From: Aeromonas fluvialis
GTDB taxonomy: Bacteria; Pseudomonadota; Gammaproteobacteria; Enterobacterales; Aeromonadaceae
Assembly: GCF_000819885.1 (NCBI RefSeq)
Contig: NZ_CDBO01000021.1
Span: forward strand, 62,001-126,000
Reading direction: 5' to 3'
DNA length: 64,000 nt
A program made the translations under genes and the position numbers. Positions within the stretch are counted from its first letter, which is position 1; each line of letters opens with the position of its first letter. Below, piece by piece: positions 8,350 to 17,286 of this stretch. The notes beneath the pieces were generated by a model. That model was not told the origin of the DNA. It was given only the letters and a program-made list of their open reading frames with translations, and did not search any database.

Positions 8350-10173
8350 TCAGGCAGGCGTGGCGCCCGCCTCCTGTTCACTGGGCAGGGTGAGGCGTGC
8401 CGAGTCGGGCAGGGCATCATCCTGTGGCCAGTGAGAACGGATGGCATCCGTGGTGCTCTCCACCACCGCATCATCCTTGAATACCGGCTCGCGGTAGCAG
8501 CGGGTCATACGCAGGGCCTGATACATGTCGGGGCAGAGAATGATCCCCTCGTCACCCACTCGCACCCCGGCCTGCTTGAGCCAGTGGGTCATCTGGCCGT
8601 GGCGGCCCGCCATCACCATATGGATGCCACGCCGTTTCAGCTCTTTGTGCAGCTCCCCCACCATGCTCATCACGCTGATGTCCTGATGGGTGAAACAGGC
8701 AACGGCATCGATCACCAGGCACTTGGGGGCTCGGGGATCCTGCAACAGCAGGGCCATGACCCGCCGCTTGAAGTAGGGGGCGTTGAAGTAGGTCAGCGGC
8801 GAATTGAAGCGATAGACCAGAATGCCCGGGATCGCCTTGGCCTGTTCGTTGTCCCCCAGGGTGCGCACCACCCCGTCGTCATCCATGCCGAGCAGCTGGT
8901 CGGTGGGGCGCATCACATTGCGCAGGAACTGGAACAAGCCGAGCAAGACCGCGAGGGTGATCCCCGGGATCACCCCCATGGTGAGCACGCTGATAAAGGT
9001 GATCAGCGCCAGCCAGAAGGCGGAGCGATCCGAATTGCGCAGGGCCCAGAGGCCGCGAAAGTCGGTGAGCGACAGGGAGGCCATCACCAGCACCACCCCG
9101 AGGGCCGCGGTGGGGATGTACTGCAGCGGCGCTGTCAGGTAGAAGGTGATCAGGGCAATCACGGCGGCGGCGATGATGGAGACCAGCTGGCTCTTGCCGC
9201 CGTTGGCGTCGTTGACCGCGGTGCGAGAATCCGCCCCGCTGATGGCAAAGCCCTGAGAGACCGCGGAGGCGAGGTTCGCCATACCGAGGGCGCGAAACTC
9301 TTTGTCCGCGTCGATCTCGTAACCATTTTTGGCGGCAAAGCTGCGGGCGGTCAGCATCATGGAGACGAAGCTCACCATGGCGAGGTTAAGGGCGGGCAGC
9401 ACCAGCTCCCGCATCAGTCCAGGCGGGAATTGTGGCATCTGGAACGCGGGCAGGCCGGCACCCACTGTGCCCAGGGTGGCGATATCAAACTGGCCCAGAT
9501 TGAAGCCCCAGACCAGCGCGGCGGTCATCACCATGGCCACCATGGAGGAGGGCCAGGCCGGTTTGTAGCGCTTGGCCAGCAGCAGGGTGAGCAGGGCCAC
9601 CAGGCTCATGGCCAGGGTCGGCAGATGGGTCTGGTTGATATAGGTGGTGCCGTTGACGATCCGCTCGATGAGGTAACGTTCGCTAAAGGTGAAGCCGAAG
9701 ATCTTGGAGAGCTGGCCCACCATGATGGTGATGGCCACCCCATTGAGCAGCCCCATCAGGATTGGGCGGGAGAGAAAGTCTGCCAGCACCCCCAGCTTGA
9801 AGCGGCTGGCAATCAGGCACCAGAAGCCGGTCATGGCGGTCATGGTCATCACCAGCTGCCAGTGGCGGGTCGGGTCACCGGCGGCCAGCGGGGTCACCAC
9901 GGCGGCGATCACCGCACAGGTGGCCGCATCCGGACCAACAATCAGCTGGCGGGAGGTGCCAAACAGGGCATAGACCATCATGGGCAGGATGCAGGAGTAG
10001 AGGCCGACGATGGCGCCAACTCCGGTGAGTTCGGCATAAGCGATGGCCACGGGCAGCGCCACTGCGGCCACCGAGAGTCCGGCGCGAAGGTCTGGCATCA
10101 GCCAGGCGCGCTGGTATTGCAGCAGGGCGGCGAGGCCCGGTAGCCAGCGTTCGAGAGAGAAGAAGTCGCGCAT
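8350..10173 (-). CDS. SulP family anion transporter with STAS domain
   Basis: 607 residues. The N-terminal two thirds is a multi-helix SulP/SLC26 membrane domain (GLSVAAVALPVAIAYAELTG, then GPDAATCAVIAAVVTPL); the C-terminal 150 residues are a cytoplasmic STAS domain (about 440-570, containing KCLVIDAVACFTHQDISVM). Family members carry sulfate, bicarbonate or dicarboxylates; the substrate here is not evident. No carbonic anhydrase gene adjoins. The gene is followed by the perfect inverted repeat at 8296-8330 and then by the MATE gene on the same strand. Confidence 0.92.
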   Translation of the reverse strand: MRDFFSLERWLPGLAALLQYQRAWLMPDLRAGLSVAAVALPVAIAYAELTGVGAIVGLYSCILPMMVYALFGTSRQLIVGPDAATCAVIAAVVTPLAAGDPTRHWQLVMTMTAMTGFWCLIASRFKLGVLADFLSRPILMGLLNGVAITIMVGQLSKIFGFTFSERYLIERIVNGTTYINQTHLPTLAMSLVALLTLLLAKRYKPAWPSSMVAMVMTAALVWGFNLGQFDIATLGTVGAGLPAFQMPQFPPGLMRELVLPALNLAMVSFVSMMLTARSFAAKNGYEIDADKEFRALGMANLASAVSQGFAISGADSRTAVNDANGGKSQLVSIIAAAVIALITFYLTAPLQYIPTAALGVVLVMASLSLTDFRGLWALRNSDRSAFWLALITFISVLTMGVIPGITLAVLLGLFQFLRNVMRPTDQLLGMDDDGVVRTLGDNEQAKAIPGILVYRFNSPLTYFNAPYFKRRVMALLLQDPRAPKCLVIDAVACFTHQDISVMSMVGELHKELKRRGIHMVMAGRHGQMTHWLKQAGVRVGDEGIILCPDMYQALRMTRCYREPVFKDDAVVESTTDAIRSHWPQDDALPDSARLTLPSEQEAGATPA

Positions 10174-10244
10174 AATTTAACCCATTGAGTTATAACCAGC
10201 TTCTCCCCTAGTGTGCCCAAGGTTATCGAAACATTGCAATCAGG

Positions 10245-10835
10245 TTATGGCCAGTTTACCTGAAGGTCAGGCCAGATAGCCTGCCAGCGTTTCTCCTTGA
10301 TGCGCTGGGTAAAAATCTGTTTGTCCTGGTGACATCTGGGGTTGGCACTTACTTGTAGCGACCAGTTGATGGCAAAGCCGTAGGGGGCGAGCCACTCGAA
10401 CTCGCCATCTTGGTGGAGGCGCACACCGATACAGGTGGGAATTTCGACCCAGTGGCTGAGCGCCTCCAGAGTGCTGGTAAAGGGGGCCACGAGTTGCCGC
10501 TTATGCATGCGGGCCTGATTGCGCACTTCCCACTGCTGACCCGGCAGCCGCCCGGCCAGCCAGGCTTCATGCTCCGCCTCGGCCAATCCTTGCGGATCGT
10601 TTTTATCGAGATAGATAAGGTCGATATCGTTGAGCGGGGTGGGCACCGCCTTGTGATGAAGGTGATCCCAGATGAGGTTGCGGATAAAACCGGCCCCCAG
10701 CGCCCAGTCGGGCAGATTGAGTTCAGCTGCGGCTTGCAGGCAGGCCATTCGCTGCGGATCGGCCCGCAGCAGGGCTTCGGTGTTGGCTTGGCATTGCTGT
10801 TCGAGGGTTGTGTTCAACGGTTCAGTTGTTGGCAT
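10245..10835 (-). CDS. Nucleotidyltransferase family 6 protein (DUF925-like)
   Basis: 196 residues. ALGAGFIRNLIWDHLHH followed by LNDIDLIYLD is the G-(G/A)-x-[FV]-R-N...D-I-D pattern of the NTP_transf_6 family (PF06042). The two aspartates of DID should bind metal. The N-terminal start is uncertain: ATGs at 10853 and 10835 are both in frame, and the second is used because it gives the conserved length. It overlaps the end of the GNAT gene by 14 nt, so the two form an operon. The natural substrate is unknown. Confidence 0.82.
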   Translation of the reverse strand: MPTTEPLNTTLEQQCQANTEALLRADPQRMACLQAAAELNLPDWALGAGFIRNLIWDHLHHKAVPTPLNDIDLIYLDKNDPQGLAEAEHEAWLAGRLPGQQWEVRNQARMHKRQLVAPFTSTLEALSHWVEIPTCIGVRLHQDGEFEWLAPYGFAINWSLQVSANPRCHQDKQIFTQRIKEKRWQAIWPDLQVNWP

Positions 10836-11082
10836 TGCGGCGTAACCAGACATCAATGTAACGGCAGCTCGGCACGATAGTGAGCCCCTGTGCCTGAGTC
10901 CAGTTGAAGAGGGCGCGGGCCAGCTGATCGGCAATCCCCTGCACCCGCAGTTCGGGGGGGACGAAGGTGCTGTAGGCGTCGATGGTCTTGGCATCGAGCC
11001 GCCGGTAGCGCAATCTGGACTCTTTCCCCTCCACCATGCAGATAAACTGCTGCTGGTTGGCCTGATGGATGATGTCGCTCAT
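10822..11082 (-). CDS. Small GNAT-type N-acetyltransferase (YidJ/CG group)
   Basis: 86 residues from MSDIIHQANQQQF; the protein matches the short Acetyltransf_CG type (PF14542). It has the PPELRVQGIADQLARAL segment, the equivalent of the acetyl-CoA binding loop, and ends in IVPSCRYIDVWLRRN. GAGGTG upstream of 11082 fixes the start over a TTG at 11103. The substrate is unknown. It overlaps the following nucleotidyltransferase gene. Confidence 0.85.
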   Translation of the reverse strand: MSDIIHQANQQQFICMVEGKESRLRYRRLDAKTIDAYSTFVPPELRVQGIADQLARALFNWTQAQGLTIVPSCRYIDVWLRRNANN

Positions 11083-11282
11083 GGTGGGCACCTCTGGTAT
11101 CAAGATGGTGTTGTTGGCACAAGATAACGGTTAGCCAAGGTATAGAACAGATAGTGGGAGCCCGTGGTCAATATCATCCCCCCTTTGCCAGAGAGCGTAT
11201 CGATATCGCGAGGGAGATCAAGGTGCCCGATGGTGAGTCGGGCATCCCGTTAGCGTCAGCACAAGCGTGCTGGCAAGGGGGA

Positions 11283-12467
11283 TCAGACCCAGGCTCGCTC
11301 CAGCAGGGTCAGTAACTGCTCACGGTCGGCGTCCTTGCGATTGAACAGCAGGGCGCCGTCGTTGATCGCCAGATCGCGTATCTCCCCGAGCAGTGAACGA
11401 TCGCTTACCCCTGCTTCGCTCAGGGTGCGCGGCAGCTTGACCGCTTGCCACAGGGTATCGCGCAGGGTGCGGATGGCGGTGATGGTCGCCTCGGCCCGCT
11501 GATGGGCCGGGGTGGCGGCAAATTGCTCCGCCCCCACCAGCGGCAACAACAGTCGGGCCAGCTCGCTATCCACCTCGGGACGGTTGTAGTCGAGCACGGT
11601 GGGTAAAAAGAGGTTCATGCACAGCCCATGGGGCAGATGGCAGCGGGCTCCGAGGCTGTGGCCGAGGGCGTGCACCAGCCCCACCATGGAGTTGGAAAAA
11701 GCCATGCCAGCCAGCGTGGAGCCTTCCGCCAGTTGCAGCCGCAGCTGTTTGTTTTGCGGGTCGTGGATGATTTGCGGCAGGGCGCTGGCGATCTTCTCCA
11801 CTGCCATCAGGGCCAGCGCATCGCTCACCGGGTTCTTGGCGGTGCCGATAAAGGCCTCGATGGCGTGGGTCATGGCGTCCATGGCGGTGGCGGCGGTGAT
11901 ATTGAGGGGCAGCCCCTGGGTCAGGCGCGGGTCTAACACCGCCAGCTGGGGCAGCAGGAAGGGGGAGGTGAAGGGCACCTTGCGTCCGCTCGCCTCATCC
12001 TTGATCACTGCAACCAAGGTCACTTCTGATCCTGTGCCCGCCGTGGTGGGCACCACCGCTAGCGGCTTGAGGGGACGGGTCAGACAGCCGGCGCCCGAGT
12101 AGTCGAGCAGATGCTCCCCTCCCATGGAAGTGAGAATGTTAACTGCCTTGGCGGTGTCGATGACCGAGCCCCCCCCCAGCGCCACCAGACTGTCGCAGTC
12201 GAGCTCACGATAGCGTTTGGCGATCCGCTCCACCACGGCAGTGGAAGAGTCGGCCGGGATCTCGTCCCAGATGGCGGCGACCGGCAGCTCCCCGTCGGCC
12301 AGCACATTGGCCAGCAGGGTGGCAAGGCCGGTGGCATTGACCCCCTTGTCGGTCAGCAGCAGCGGGCGGCGTGCCCCGAGGCTGGCCAGCTCGCTGGCCA
12401 GTTGCTCCAGCGCCTGTTCACCGGCCAGCAGTTTGACCGGGCAGAAGAAATCGTAGTAGCGGCTCAT
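11283..12467 (-). CDS. Iron-containing alcohol dehydrogenase
   Basis: 394 residues, typical for group III Fe-ADHs. The NAD(P)-binding GGGSVIDTAK motif, the VPTTAGTGSE segment and the metal-binding residues in DAMTHAIEAF and HALGHSLGARCHLPHG are present. It is the last gene of a four-gene operon with an aldehyde dehydrogenase, a TetR regulator and a small membrane-anchored protein. Together they suggest stepwise interconversion of an alcohol, aldehyde and acid that the regulator senses. The substrate cannot be read from the sequence. Confidence 0.92.
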   Translation of the reverse strand: MSRYYDFFCPVKLLAGEQALEQLASELASLGARRPLLLTDKGVNATGLATLLANVLADGELPVAAIWDEIPADSSTAVVERIAKRYRELDCDSLVALGGGSVIDTAKAVNILTSMGGEHLLDYSGAGCLTRPLKPLAVVPTTAGTGSEVTLVAVIKDEASGRKVPFTSPFLLPQLAVLDPRLTQGLPLNITAATAMDAMTHAIEAFIGTAKNPVSDALALMAVEKIASALPQIIHDPQNKQLRLQLAEGSTLAGMAFSNSMVGLVHALGHSLGARCHLPHGLCMNLFLPTVLDYNRPEVDSELARLLLPLVGAEQFAATPAHQRAEATITAIRTLRDTLWQAVKLPRTLSEAGVSDRSLLGEIRDLAINDGALLFNRKDADREQLLTLLERAWV

Positions 12468-12485
12468 TTCAAGGCTCCTTGCACG

Positions 12486-13004
12486 TTAGCCGGTCACCAG
12501 ACCCAGATAGATGTTGCAGGCCCGACCGATCTTGTGGGTCGGGGCAGGATAGTGGCGCAGCAGGGGCCGCGCGATAAAGGCGGGCAAGATCAGGGACTGC
12601 AACTGCTCAAGCCCCCGCACCAGATGCATGGCGACGGTGAGATCGCCCTCCACCAGCAGCCGGTTTTCGCCAAATGCCTGATTGACCCCGAGCCGAAAGC
12701 TCAGGGCGCGAAACGCGATATTGGGGTGTTTGAAGCGCACACGCAGCGGATGGATGGTGGCATGAGGGGCGGCTGGCGCACCGGGATACCAGCGCCCCCC
12801 GTGTTTGTGCATGTTCATGGCGTAACCGATGCCGCCGACCTCAAGGCGGATCGCCAGCCCGTCCGGCAGCGGGGCCAGCTCCCGGCGCACCGCTTCGTCG
12901 GTACGGGCGGCGCGGCAGAGGGTACGACCCACCACCCACAGCAGGGTGATGATCCAGAGGCGGCGGCCAAGGGCGGCCGCAGATTCAAGCATCCGTATTG
13001 ACAT
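12486..13004 (-). CDS. Conserved protein of unknown function in the dehydrogenase operon
   Basis: 172 residues starting MSIRMLESAAALGRRLW. A hydrophobic stretch lies at about 12-25, followed by a soluble region with PLRVRFKHPNIAFRALSFRL and LLVEGDLTVAMHLVRGLEQL. The latter is reminiscent of SCP2-type lipid-binding folds, but I cannot confirm a family. AGGAG nine bases upstream supports the start, which lies inside the last 20 nt of the tetR gene. An open frame extends further upstream but has no SD. Position suggests a role with the aldehyde/alcohol dehydrogenases, possibly holding a hydrophobic substrate. Confidence 0.7.
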   Translation of the reverse strand: MSIRMLESAAALGRRLWIITLLWVVGRTLCRAARTDEAVRRELAPLPDGLAIRLEVGGIGYAMNMHKHGGRWYPGAPAAPHATIHPLRVRFKHPNIAFRALSFRLGVNQAFGENRLLVEGDLTVAMHLVRGLEQLQSLILPAFIARPLLRHYPAPTHKIGRACNIYLGLVTG

Positions 13005-13605
13005 GAGGATTGGCTCCTGAGATGGCTGACCAGAAGAGGGCGAAGGCACTGGCTTGCCAGTAGTCGTCCTGTCCCAGCTCCGGTTGATCGACAAACAGTG
13101 ATGCGCAGGCGAGGAACTGGCCCTGACACACCTCCAGCAACAGGGGGGCGGGAGCCTGCATCAGCTCGCCGCTGGCCTGCCCCTTTGCCAGCAGGGCAGG
13201 CAAAAAGCGCAGGGCATCGTTGAGGATCTGGCTGCGGGCCGGGCGGGCCAGCAGCGGGGAGTGAAAGAAGCCCAGCACAAATTTGAGCTCATTGGGGTTA
13301 GCCTGCATCCACTCCATCGCCAGCTGCCAGTAGTGGCGGGTCTGGTCGTACAGCGGCAGGGCGGGGTCTGCTTCATGGATGGCGCCCCCCATCCGGGTCT
13401 TTACATCCTGATAGAGTGCGAGGATCAGCGCCTCCTTGCTCGGAAAGTGGTGGAACAGAGTGCCGTTGGCCACCCCGGCCGCCTTGGCGATTCTAGCGGT
13501 GGCGGCCCCCTGCAGGCCATCCTCGGCGCAGAGCGCGAGGGCGGCATCCAGGATCTGGCGGCGCTTGTCGGTCATGGTTTGTGGCTGCGGGATAGCCTGG
13601 TTCAT
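12985..13605 (-). CDS. TetR family transcriptional regulator
   Basis: About 206 residues. The N-terminal helix-turn-helix is clear: RRQILDAALALCAEDGL then ATARIAKAAGVANGTLFHHF. The rest is an all-helical ligand-binding domain. The frame is open to an ATG at 13617 that overlaps the aldehyde dehydrogenase stop by 1 nt, but GGAG six bases before 13605 favours that start. It sits second in the operon, and the best candidate operator is the palindrome at 15086-15105 over the operon promoter, implying autorepression and control of both dehydrogenases. Confidence 0.92.
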   Translation of the reverse strand: MNQAIPQPQTMTDKRRQILDAALALCAEDGLQGAATARIAKAAGVANGTLFHHFPSKEALILALYQDVKTRMGGAIHEADPALPLYDQTRHYWQLAMEWMQANPNELKFVLGFFHSPLLARPARSQILNDALRFLPALLAKGQASGELMQAPAPLLLEVCQGQFLACASLFVDQPELGQDDYWQASAFALFWSAISGANPHVNTDA

Positions 13606-13616
13606 GGTCATCTCCA

Positions 13617-15062
13617 TCAGCGCAGGAAGAAGGTCATCATCAGCTTCTGGATCCAGCTGTGGTAGGGGGGATGGATCAGGGAGCCGGTGGTGAACTTGCC
13701 GCGGGTCAGCACGGTTTTCGCCTTGGAGAAGGTGAGGAACCCCTCGTGGCCGTGGTAGTGGCCCATGCCGGAGGCGCCGATGCCGCCAAACGGCACATCG
13801 TCAGCCGCCACCTGGAACAGACTCTCGTTGATCGCCATGCCGCCGGAGTGGGTCTCCTTGGTCACCCGTGCCTGCAACTCGGGGTCGAAGCTCATCAGAT
13901 AGAGGGCCAGCGGGCGGGGCCGCTCAGCCACATAGGCGAGCGCCTCCTCCAGGGTGTCGTAGGGGATGAGCGGCAGCAGCGGCCCGAAGATCTCCTGCTG
14001 CATCACCTGACAGTGACCCGGTACCCCGGTCAGCAGGTGGGGCACCAGCAGGCGACGCTGATCGTCGCGGGCAGGGCTGCCACAGGGGTGGAGCTGGGCT
14101 CCCGCCTGCTCGGCTTCATCCAGCCAGCTGACGAGACGTTGATACTGGCGGTCATTGATGATGGCGCCGTAGTCGGCACTATTGAGCCCCTGCGGGTAGA
14201 GCTTGCTGAAGTGGCAGCGATAGGCGGCGATAAAGTTATCCACCTCGCTACGGGGCAGCAGCACATAGTCGGGGGCGACGCAGATCTGTCCGGCGTTGAG
14301 GCTCTTGCCGAAGATCATCCGCTCGACCGCGGTGGCGACCGGCATGTCGGGGGCGATGAGGCAGGGGCTCTTGCCCCCCAGCTCAAGGGTGAGGGGGGTG
14401 AGCTGGGGGGCGGCGGCGGCCATCACCAGCTTGCCCACCATGGTGGAGCCGGTAAAAAGCAGGTGATCGAACGGCAGTGAGCTGAACGCCGCCGCCATTT
14501 GGGCATCTCCCTCGATGATGGCGATCTCGTGCTCGTCAAACACACTGGTGAGCATGGTGCCCAGCACGGCATTGGTATGAGGGGTGAACTCGGAGAGTTT
14601 CAGCATGGCCCGGTTGCCCGCCGCGATGGCGGTGATGAGGGGGCCGAGGCTCAGCATCACCGGAAAGTTCCACGGCACGATAATGCCGACCACTCCGAGC
14701 GGCTGGAAGTGCACCTCTACTTTGGCGGGGGCCAGCAGCAGGCCGGTGTGACGGCGGTGGGGCTGCATCCAGCGCTTGAGCCGCTTCTGGGTGTAGTTGA
14801 TCTGCATGATGCAGGGCAGCACATCGGCGATCAGGCTGTCGTAGTGACTGCGCTGGCCATAATCCGCGGCCAGCGCTTTGCACAGTTGCCCCTTGTGGGC
14901 GAGCAGCGCCTGTTTGAGTTTGGTCAACTGCGCCCGGCGCTCGGCCAGGGTCGGCATAGGGTGAGTCAGACAGGCCTGTTTAAGCCTGGCCAGCTGATCC
15001 GGCAGGGACAATTTGATGGCGAGGATATCCTCGGGAGTGTGTTGAAGCTGCGCCGCACCCAT
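13617..15062 (-). CDS. Coniferyl-aldehyde-dehydrogenase-like aldehyde dehydrogenase
   Basis: 481 residues of the ALDH superfamily, closest by eye to the coniferyl aldehyde dehydrogenase group (long N-terminal helix, then GVVGIIVPWNFPVMLSLGP). The general base Glu sits in LTLELGGKSP and the catalytic Cys in NAGQICVAPDY. The GGGGAAG ribosome binding site lies 8 bases before the ATG. It is the first gene of the dehydrogenase operon, with the promoter and palindromic operator directly in front. The true aldehyde substrate is unknown. Confidence 0.92.
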   Translation of the reverse strand: MGAAQLQHTPEDILAIKLSLPDQLARLKQACLTHPMPTLAERRAQLTKLKQALLAHKGQLCKALAADYGQRSHYDSLIADVLPCIMQINYTQKRLKRWMQPHRRHTGLLLAPAKVEVHFQPLGVVGIIVPWNFPVMLSLGPLITAIAAGNRAMLKLSEFTPHTNAVLGTMLTSVFDEHEIAIIEGDAQMAAAFSSLPFDHLLFTGSTMVGKLVMAAAAPQLTPLTLELGGKSPCLIAPDMPVATAVERMIFGKSLNAGQICVAPDYVLLPRSEVDNFIAAYRCHFSKLYPQGLNSADYGAIINDRQYQRLVSWLDEAEQAGAQLHPCGSPARDDQRRLLVPHLLTGVPGHCQVMQQEIFGPLLPLIPYDTLEEALAYVAERPRPLALYLMSFDPELQARVTKETHSGGMAINESLFQVAADDVPFGGIGASGMGHYHGHEGFLTFSKAKTVLTRGKFTTGSLIHPPYHSWIQKLMMTFFLR

Positions 15063-15085
15063 GTTGTTCTTCCCCTGTAAAAAAT

Positions 15086-15136
15086 GACCGACTGATTAGT
15101 CGGTCCAAACCTAGCTGTTTGTTGCGTTTTTGTAAA
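15086..15136 (-). promoter_or_regulatory. Promoter and TetR-type operator of the dehydrogenase operon
   Basis: Minus-strand -35 TTTACA (15131-15136) and -10 TAGGTT (15108-15113) are 17 bp apart. Directly downstream lies the 8+4+8 palindrome GACCGACTGATTAGTCGGTC (15086-15105), covering the expected start site. A palindrome of this form in front of an operon that encodes a TetR protein is the standard arrangement for autorepression. Confidence 0.75.
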
Positions 15137-15276
15137 GCGTGCATCATGCCCTGTGATCACCTGCGGGCGCAGAGAGGGGAGAACTGTGTCTCCTTCCACA
15201 CTTTTGTGGTTTACTCGTTGGTGACTTATCCAATAAGGGGTAATTTTTGGCTATCAACCTGCACGGAGAGAGCGTT

Positions 15277-15570
15277 ATGACCAGGGAACTAAACAGCTTG
15301 TTGGCCCGCATTGAAGATGTGGTAGAACGGATGCCCGATTGCTTCAACACCTATGAGTTTGCCCAGAAGCTGGCGCTGCAATATCAGCCGGAGTTTTTTG
15401 CCGCCGGTCACTCTCTGGCCGAGCACGAGGGCAAGGTGCTGCGGGTGTTACACCAGAAGATCGCTGAGGCGCTGGCGGGCTGCGAGGCTGTGATTGAAGG
15501 GGCCTTGCTGCCTTGCGTTACCCCCTGGGGGGAGAAGGCGACCTCACCGCGCTGGCATCGCAAGCACTGA
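15277..15570 (+). CDS. Small protein of unknown function
   Basis: 97 residues, MTRELNSLLARIEDVV at the start and a predicted mostly helical chain; no signal peptide, membrane segment or motif recognised. GGAGAG eight bases upstream of 15277 is preferred over a start 10 codons earlier. It is transcribed away from the dehydrogenase operon and has its own terminator, so it is a real single-gene unit. Function unknown. Confidence 0.75.
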   Translation: MTRELNSLLARIEDVVERMPDCFNTYEFAQKLALQYQPEFFAAGHSLAEHEGKVLRVLHQKIAEALAGCEAVIEGALLPCVTPWGEKATSPRWHRKH

Positions 15571-15626
15571 GGGGGAGTAGTCAGGCAGATCTGCGCCCGA
15601 TAGCAGATAACGAACAACGATAAATG

Positions 15627-15658
15627 GCGCGGCGCTGGCAACAGGGCCGCGCTTTTTT
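15627..15658 (+). terminator. Intrinsic terminator after the 97-aa protein gene
   Basis: GCGCGGC / GCCGCGC stem followed by six T's. Confidence 0.85.
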
Positions 15659-15791
15659 ATGCAGATTGTCGCCAGCAGCGTGTCGTTGCCGGGAGCAAAG
15701 GCCCGGTCTGTGATCCCGTGCCGGGATACGAGGCAGTCAGCCGGGTAGACTCTCTCTTTTGTCGCAGGGTTTGTCACCGCAGGAATTTCTC

Positions 15792-16760
15792 ATGACCCAT
15801 AAAATCATTCTGGATACCGATCCGGGTATCGACGATGCCATGGCCATCCTGTTTGCCGAGGCCCACCCCGCCATCGAGCTGCTCGCCATCACCACCGTTT
15901 TTGGTAACGCCACCATCGATAATGGCACCCGCAACGCCCTCTGGCTCAAGCAGAAGTACGGCATGAAGGCGGATGTGGCCAAAGGCGCTGCCGCCCCGCT
16001 GCTGCGCGAGCCGGTCGGCCCCACCACCATAGTCCACGGTCCGAGCGGCTTTGGCGACACGGAGGCGGGGGAGGTGACCATCGCCCCGGATCCCCGCCCC
16101 GCCTGGCAATATATTGTCGAGGCGGTCAAAGCCGCGCCGGGGGAGATCACCATCGTTACTATCGGCCCGCTCACCAATCTGGCGCTGGCGCTACAACAGG
16201 CCCCCGAGATTGTCTCGTTGGTGAAACAGGTGGTGGTGATGGGCGGCGCCTTTGGCGTCAACGGCCATCGCGGCAATGTGACCCCCTATGCCGAGGCCAA
16301 TATCCACGATGACCCGGATGCCGCCGACCGGGTCTTTACCGCCGACTGGCCTGTGGTGATCATCGGGCTGGATGTGACCCAGCAGAGCTTTTTCAGCAGC
16401 GCCTATCTGGATGAGCTCAGGGATAAGGCGGGGGAGCCGGGCCGCTTCCTGTGGGATGTGAGCCGCTTCTATCTGCGCTTCTACTCCGAGAAGCTGGGAC
16501 TCTCCGGTTGTCACGTCCACGATCCGTCCGCCATCGCCTATGTCATCGACCCGACCCTCTTTACCCTGCGGGAAGGGCCGGTGCGGGTGATCACCAGCGG
16601 TCCGGCCATCGGTCACACCCTGCAAAAGTTTGACGGTCGCGCTCATCCGCACGACGATTGGGCCGGGTTCCGCCCGAAGCGAGTCGGGGTGGCGGTGCGC
16701 GATGAAGCCTTGCTGGCACTCTATCGTGAGGCGTTGGTGGGCTGGGGCAAGGATTGCTGA
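15792..16760 (+). CDS. Inosine-uridine preferring nucleoside hydrolase
   Basis: 322 residues from MTHKIILDTDPGIDDAMA, which carries the calcium-binding aspartate cluster that defines the IunH family. Conserved IVTIGPLTNLALAL and NVTPYAEANIHDDPDAA segments follow; the HDPSAIAYVIDP region supplies the late active-site residues. AGGA lies 9 bases before 15792; a further upstream start adds 11 residues without an SD. Role: splits nucleosides to ribose and free base for salvage. It stands alone without a transporter. Confidence 0.93.
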   Translation: MTHKIILDTDPGIDDAMAILFAEAHPAIELLAITTVFGNATIDNGTRNALWLKQKYGMKADVAKGAAAPLLREPVGPTTIVHGPSGFGDTEAGEVTIAPDPRPAWQYIVEAVKAAPGEITIVTIGPLTNLALALQQAPEIVSLVKQVVVMGGAFGVNGHRGNVTPYAEANIHDDPDAADRVFTADWPVVIIGLDVTQQSFFSSAYLDELRDKAGEPGRFLWDVSRFYLRFYSEKLGLSGCHVHDPSAIAYVIDPTLFTLREGPVRVITSGPAIGHTLQKFDGRAHPHDDWAGFRPKRVGVAVRDEALLALYREALVGWGKDC

Positions 16761-16864
16761 GCCAAGAGGCGCTATTTGCTGACGCGGCGGTGTGATCGGC
16801 GCCAAACAGTCGGAGCGCACAGCCGCTTATACTGCCTGATATCAAGACCTTGGGAGGGATGAAG

Positions 16865-17200
16865 ATGGCCTGGATTTCCTTGATCGTAGCGATTGCGCTA
16901 ATCGGGTGGTTGATGAAGCTGGGGCGTGGCGCCCTGTTCGAGATCCGCCTTGCTCCCGGCAAGGTGGTGGTCAAGCAGGGCAAGGTGTCGCCTGCTTTTA
17001 TTGAGCATGCCAAGCAGATCCTGCGCCACGACACGGTGCGCGGTCGCATTGTGGGACAACGCGATGGCGATGGCGTGAAGCTGATCTTCTCCCGCTCCAT
17101 CCCCGAGCCGGTGGCCCAGCGTTTTCGCAACATCTTCCCCTATGGTGATTACCGCCAGCCAACGGCACCGCTGCCGGGTCCCAAATCCCACAAGGGCTGA
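16865..17200 (+). CDS. DUF3634 family membrane-anchored protein
   Basis: 111 residues. One N-terminal membrane helix (ISLIVAIALIGWLMKLG) precedes a small soluble domain containing GRIVGQRDGDGVKLIFSRSIPEPVAQRFRN, characteristic of DUF3634 proteins of Vibrio and Aeromonas. GGGAGG seven bases before 16865 decides the start among three close ATGs. Function unknown. Confidence 0.85.
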   Translation: MAWISLIVAIALIGWLMKLGRGALFEIRLAPGKVVVKQGKVSPAFIEHAKQILRHDTVRGRIVGQRDGDGVKLIFSRSIPEPVAQRFRNIFPYGDYRQPTAPLPGPKSHKG

Positions 17201-17231
17201 ACCCCTGTCATCGGTTCGCCAATCGCAAAAG

Positions 17232-17256
17232 GGGCCTCCAGTGGAGGCCCGTTTTT
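17232..17256 (+). terminator. Intrinsic terminator after the DUF3634 gene
   Basis: GGGCCTCC / GGAGGCCC stem, AGT loop, five T's. Confidence 0.9.
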
Positions 17257-17286
17257 ATGGCACTTGGCCAAGAGAGCAGACAGCCC

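Noticed and set aside
8320-10143. 607-codon open frame antisense to the SulP gene
   Set aside because: A His/Gln/Gly-rich shadow of a high-GC gene on the opposite strand; the SulP frame has clear domains.
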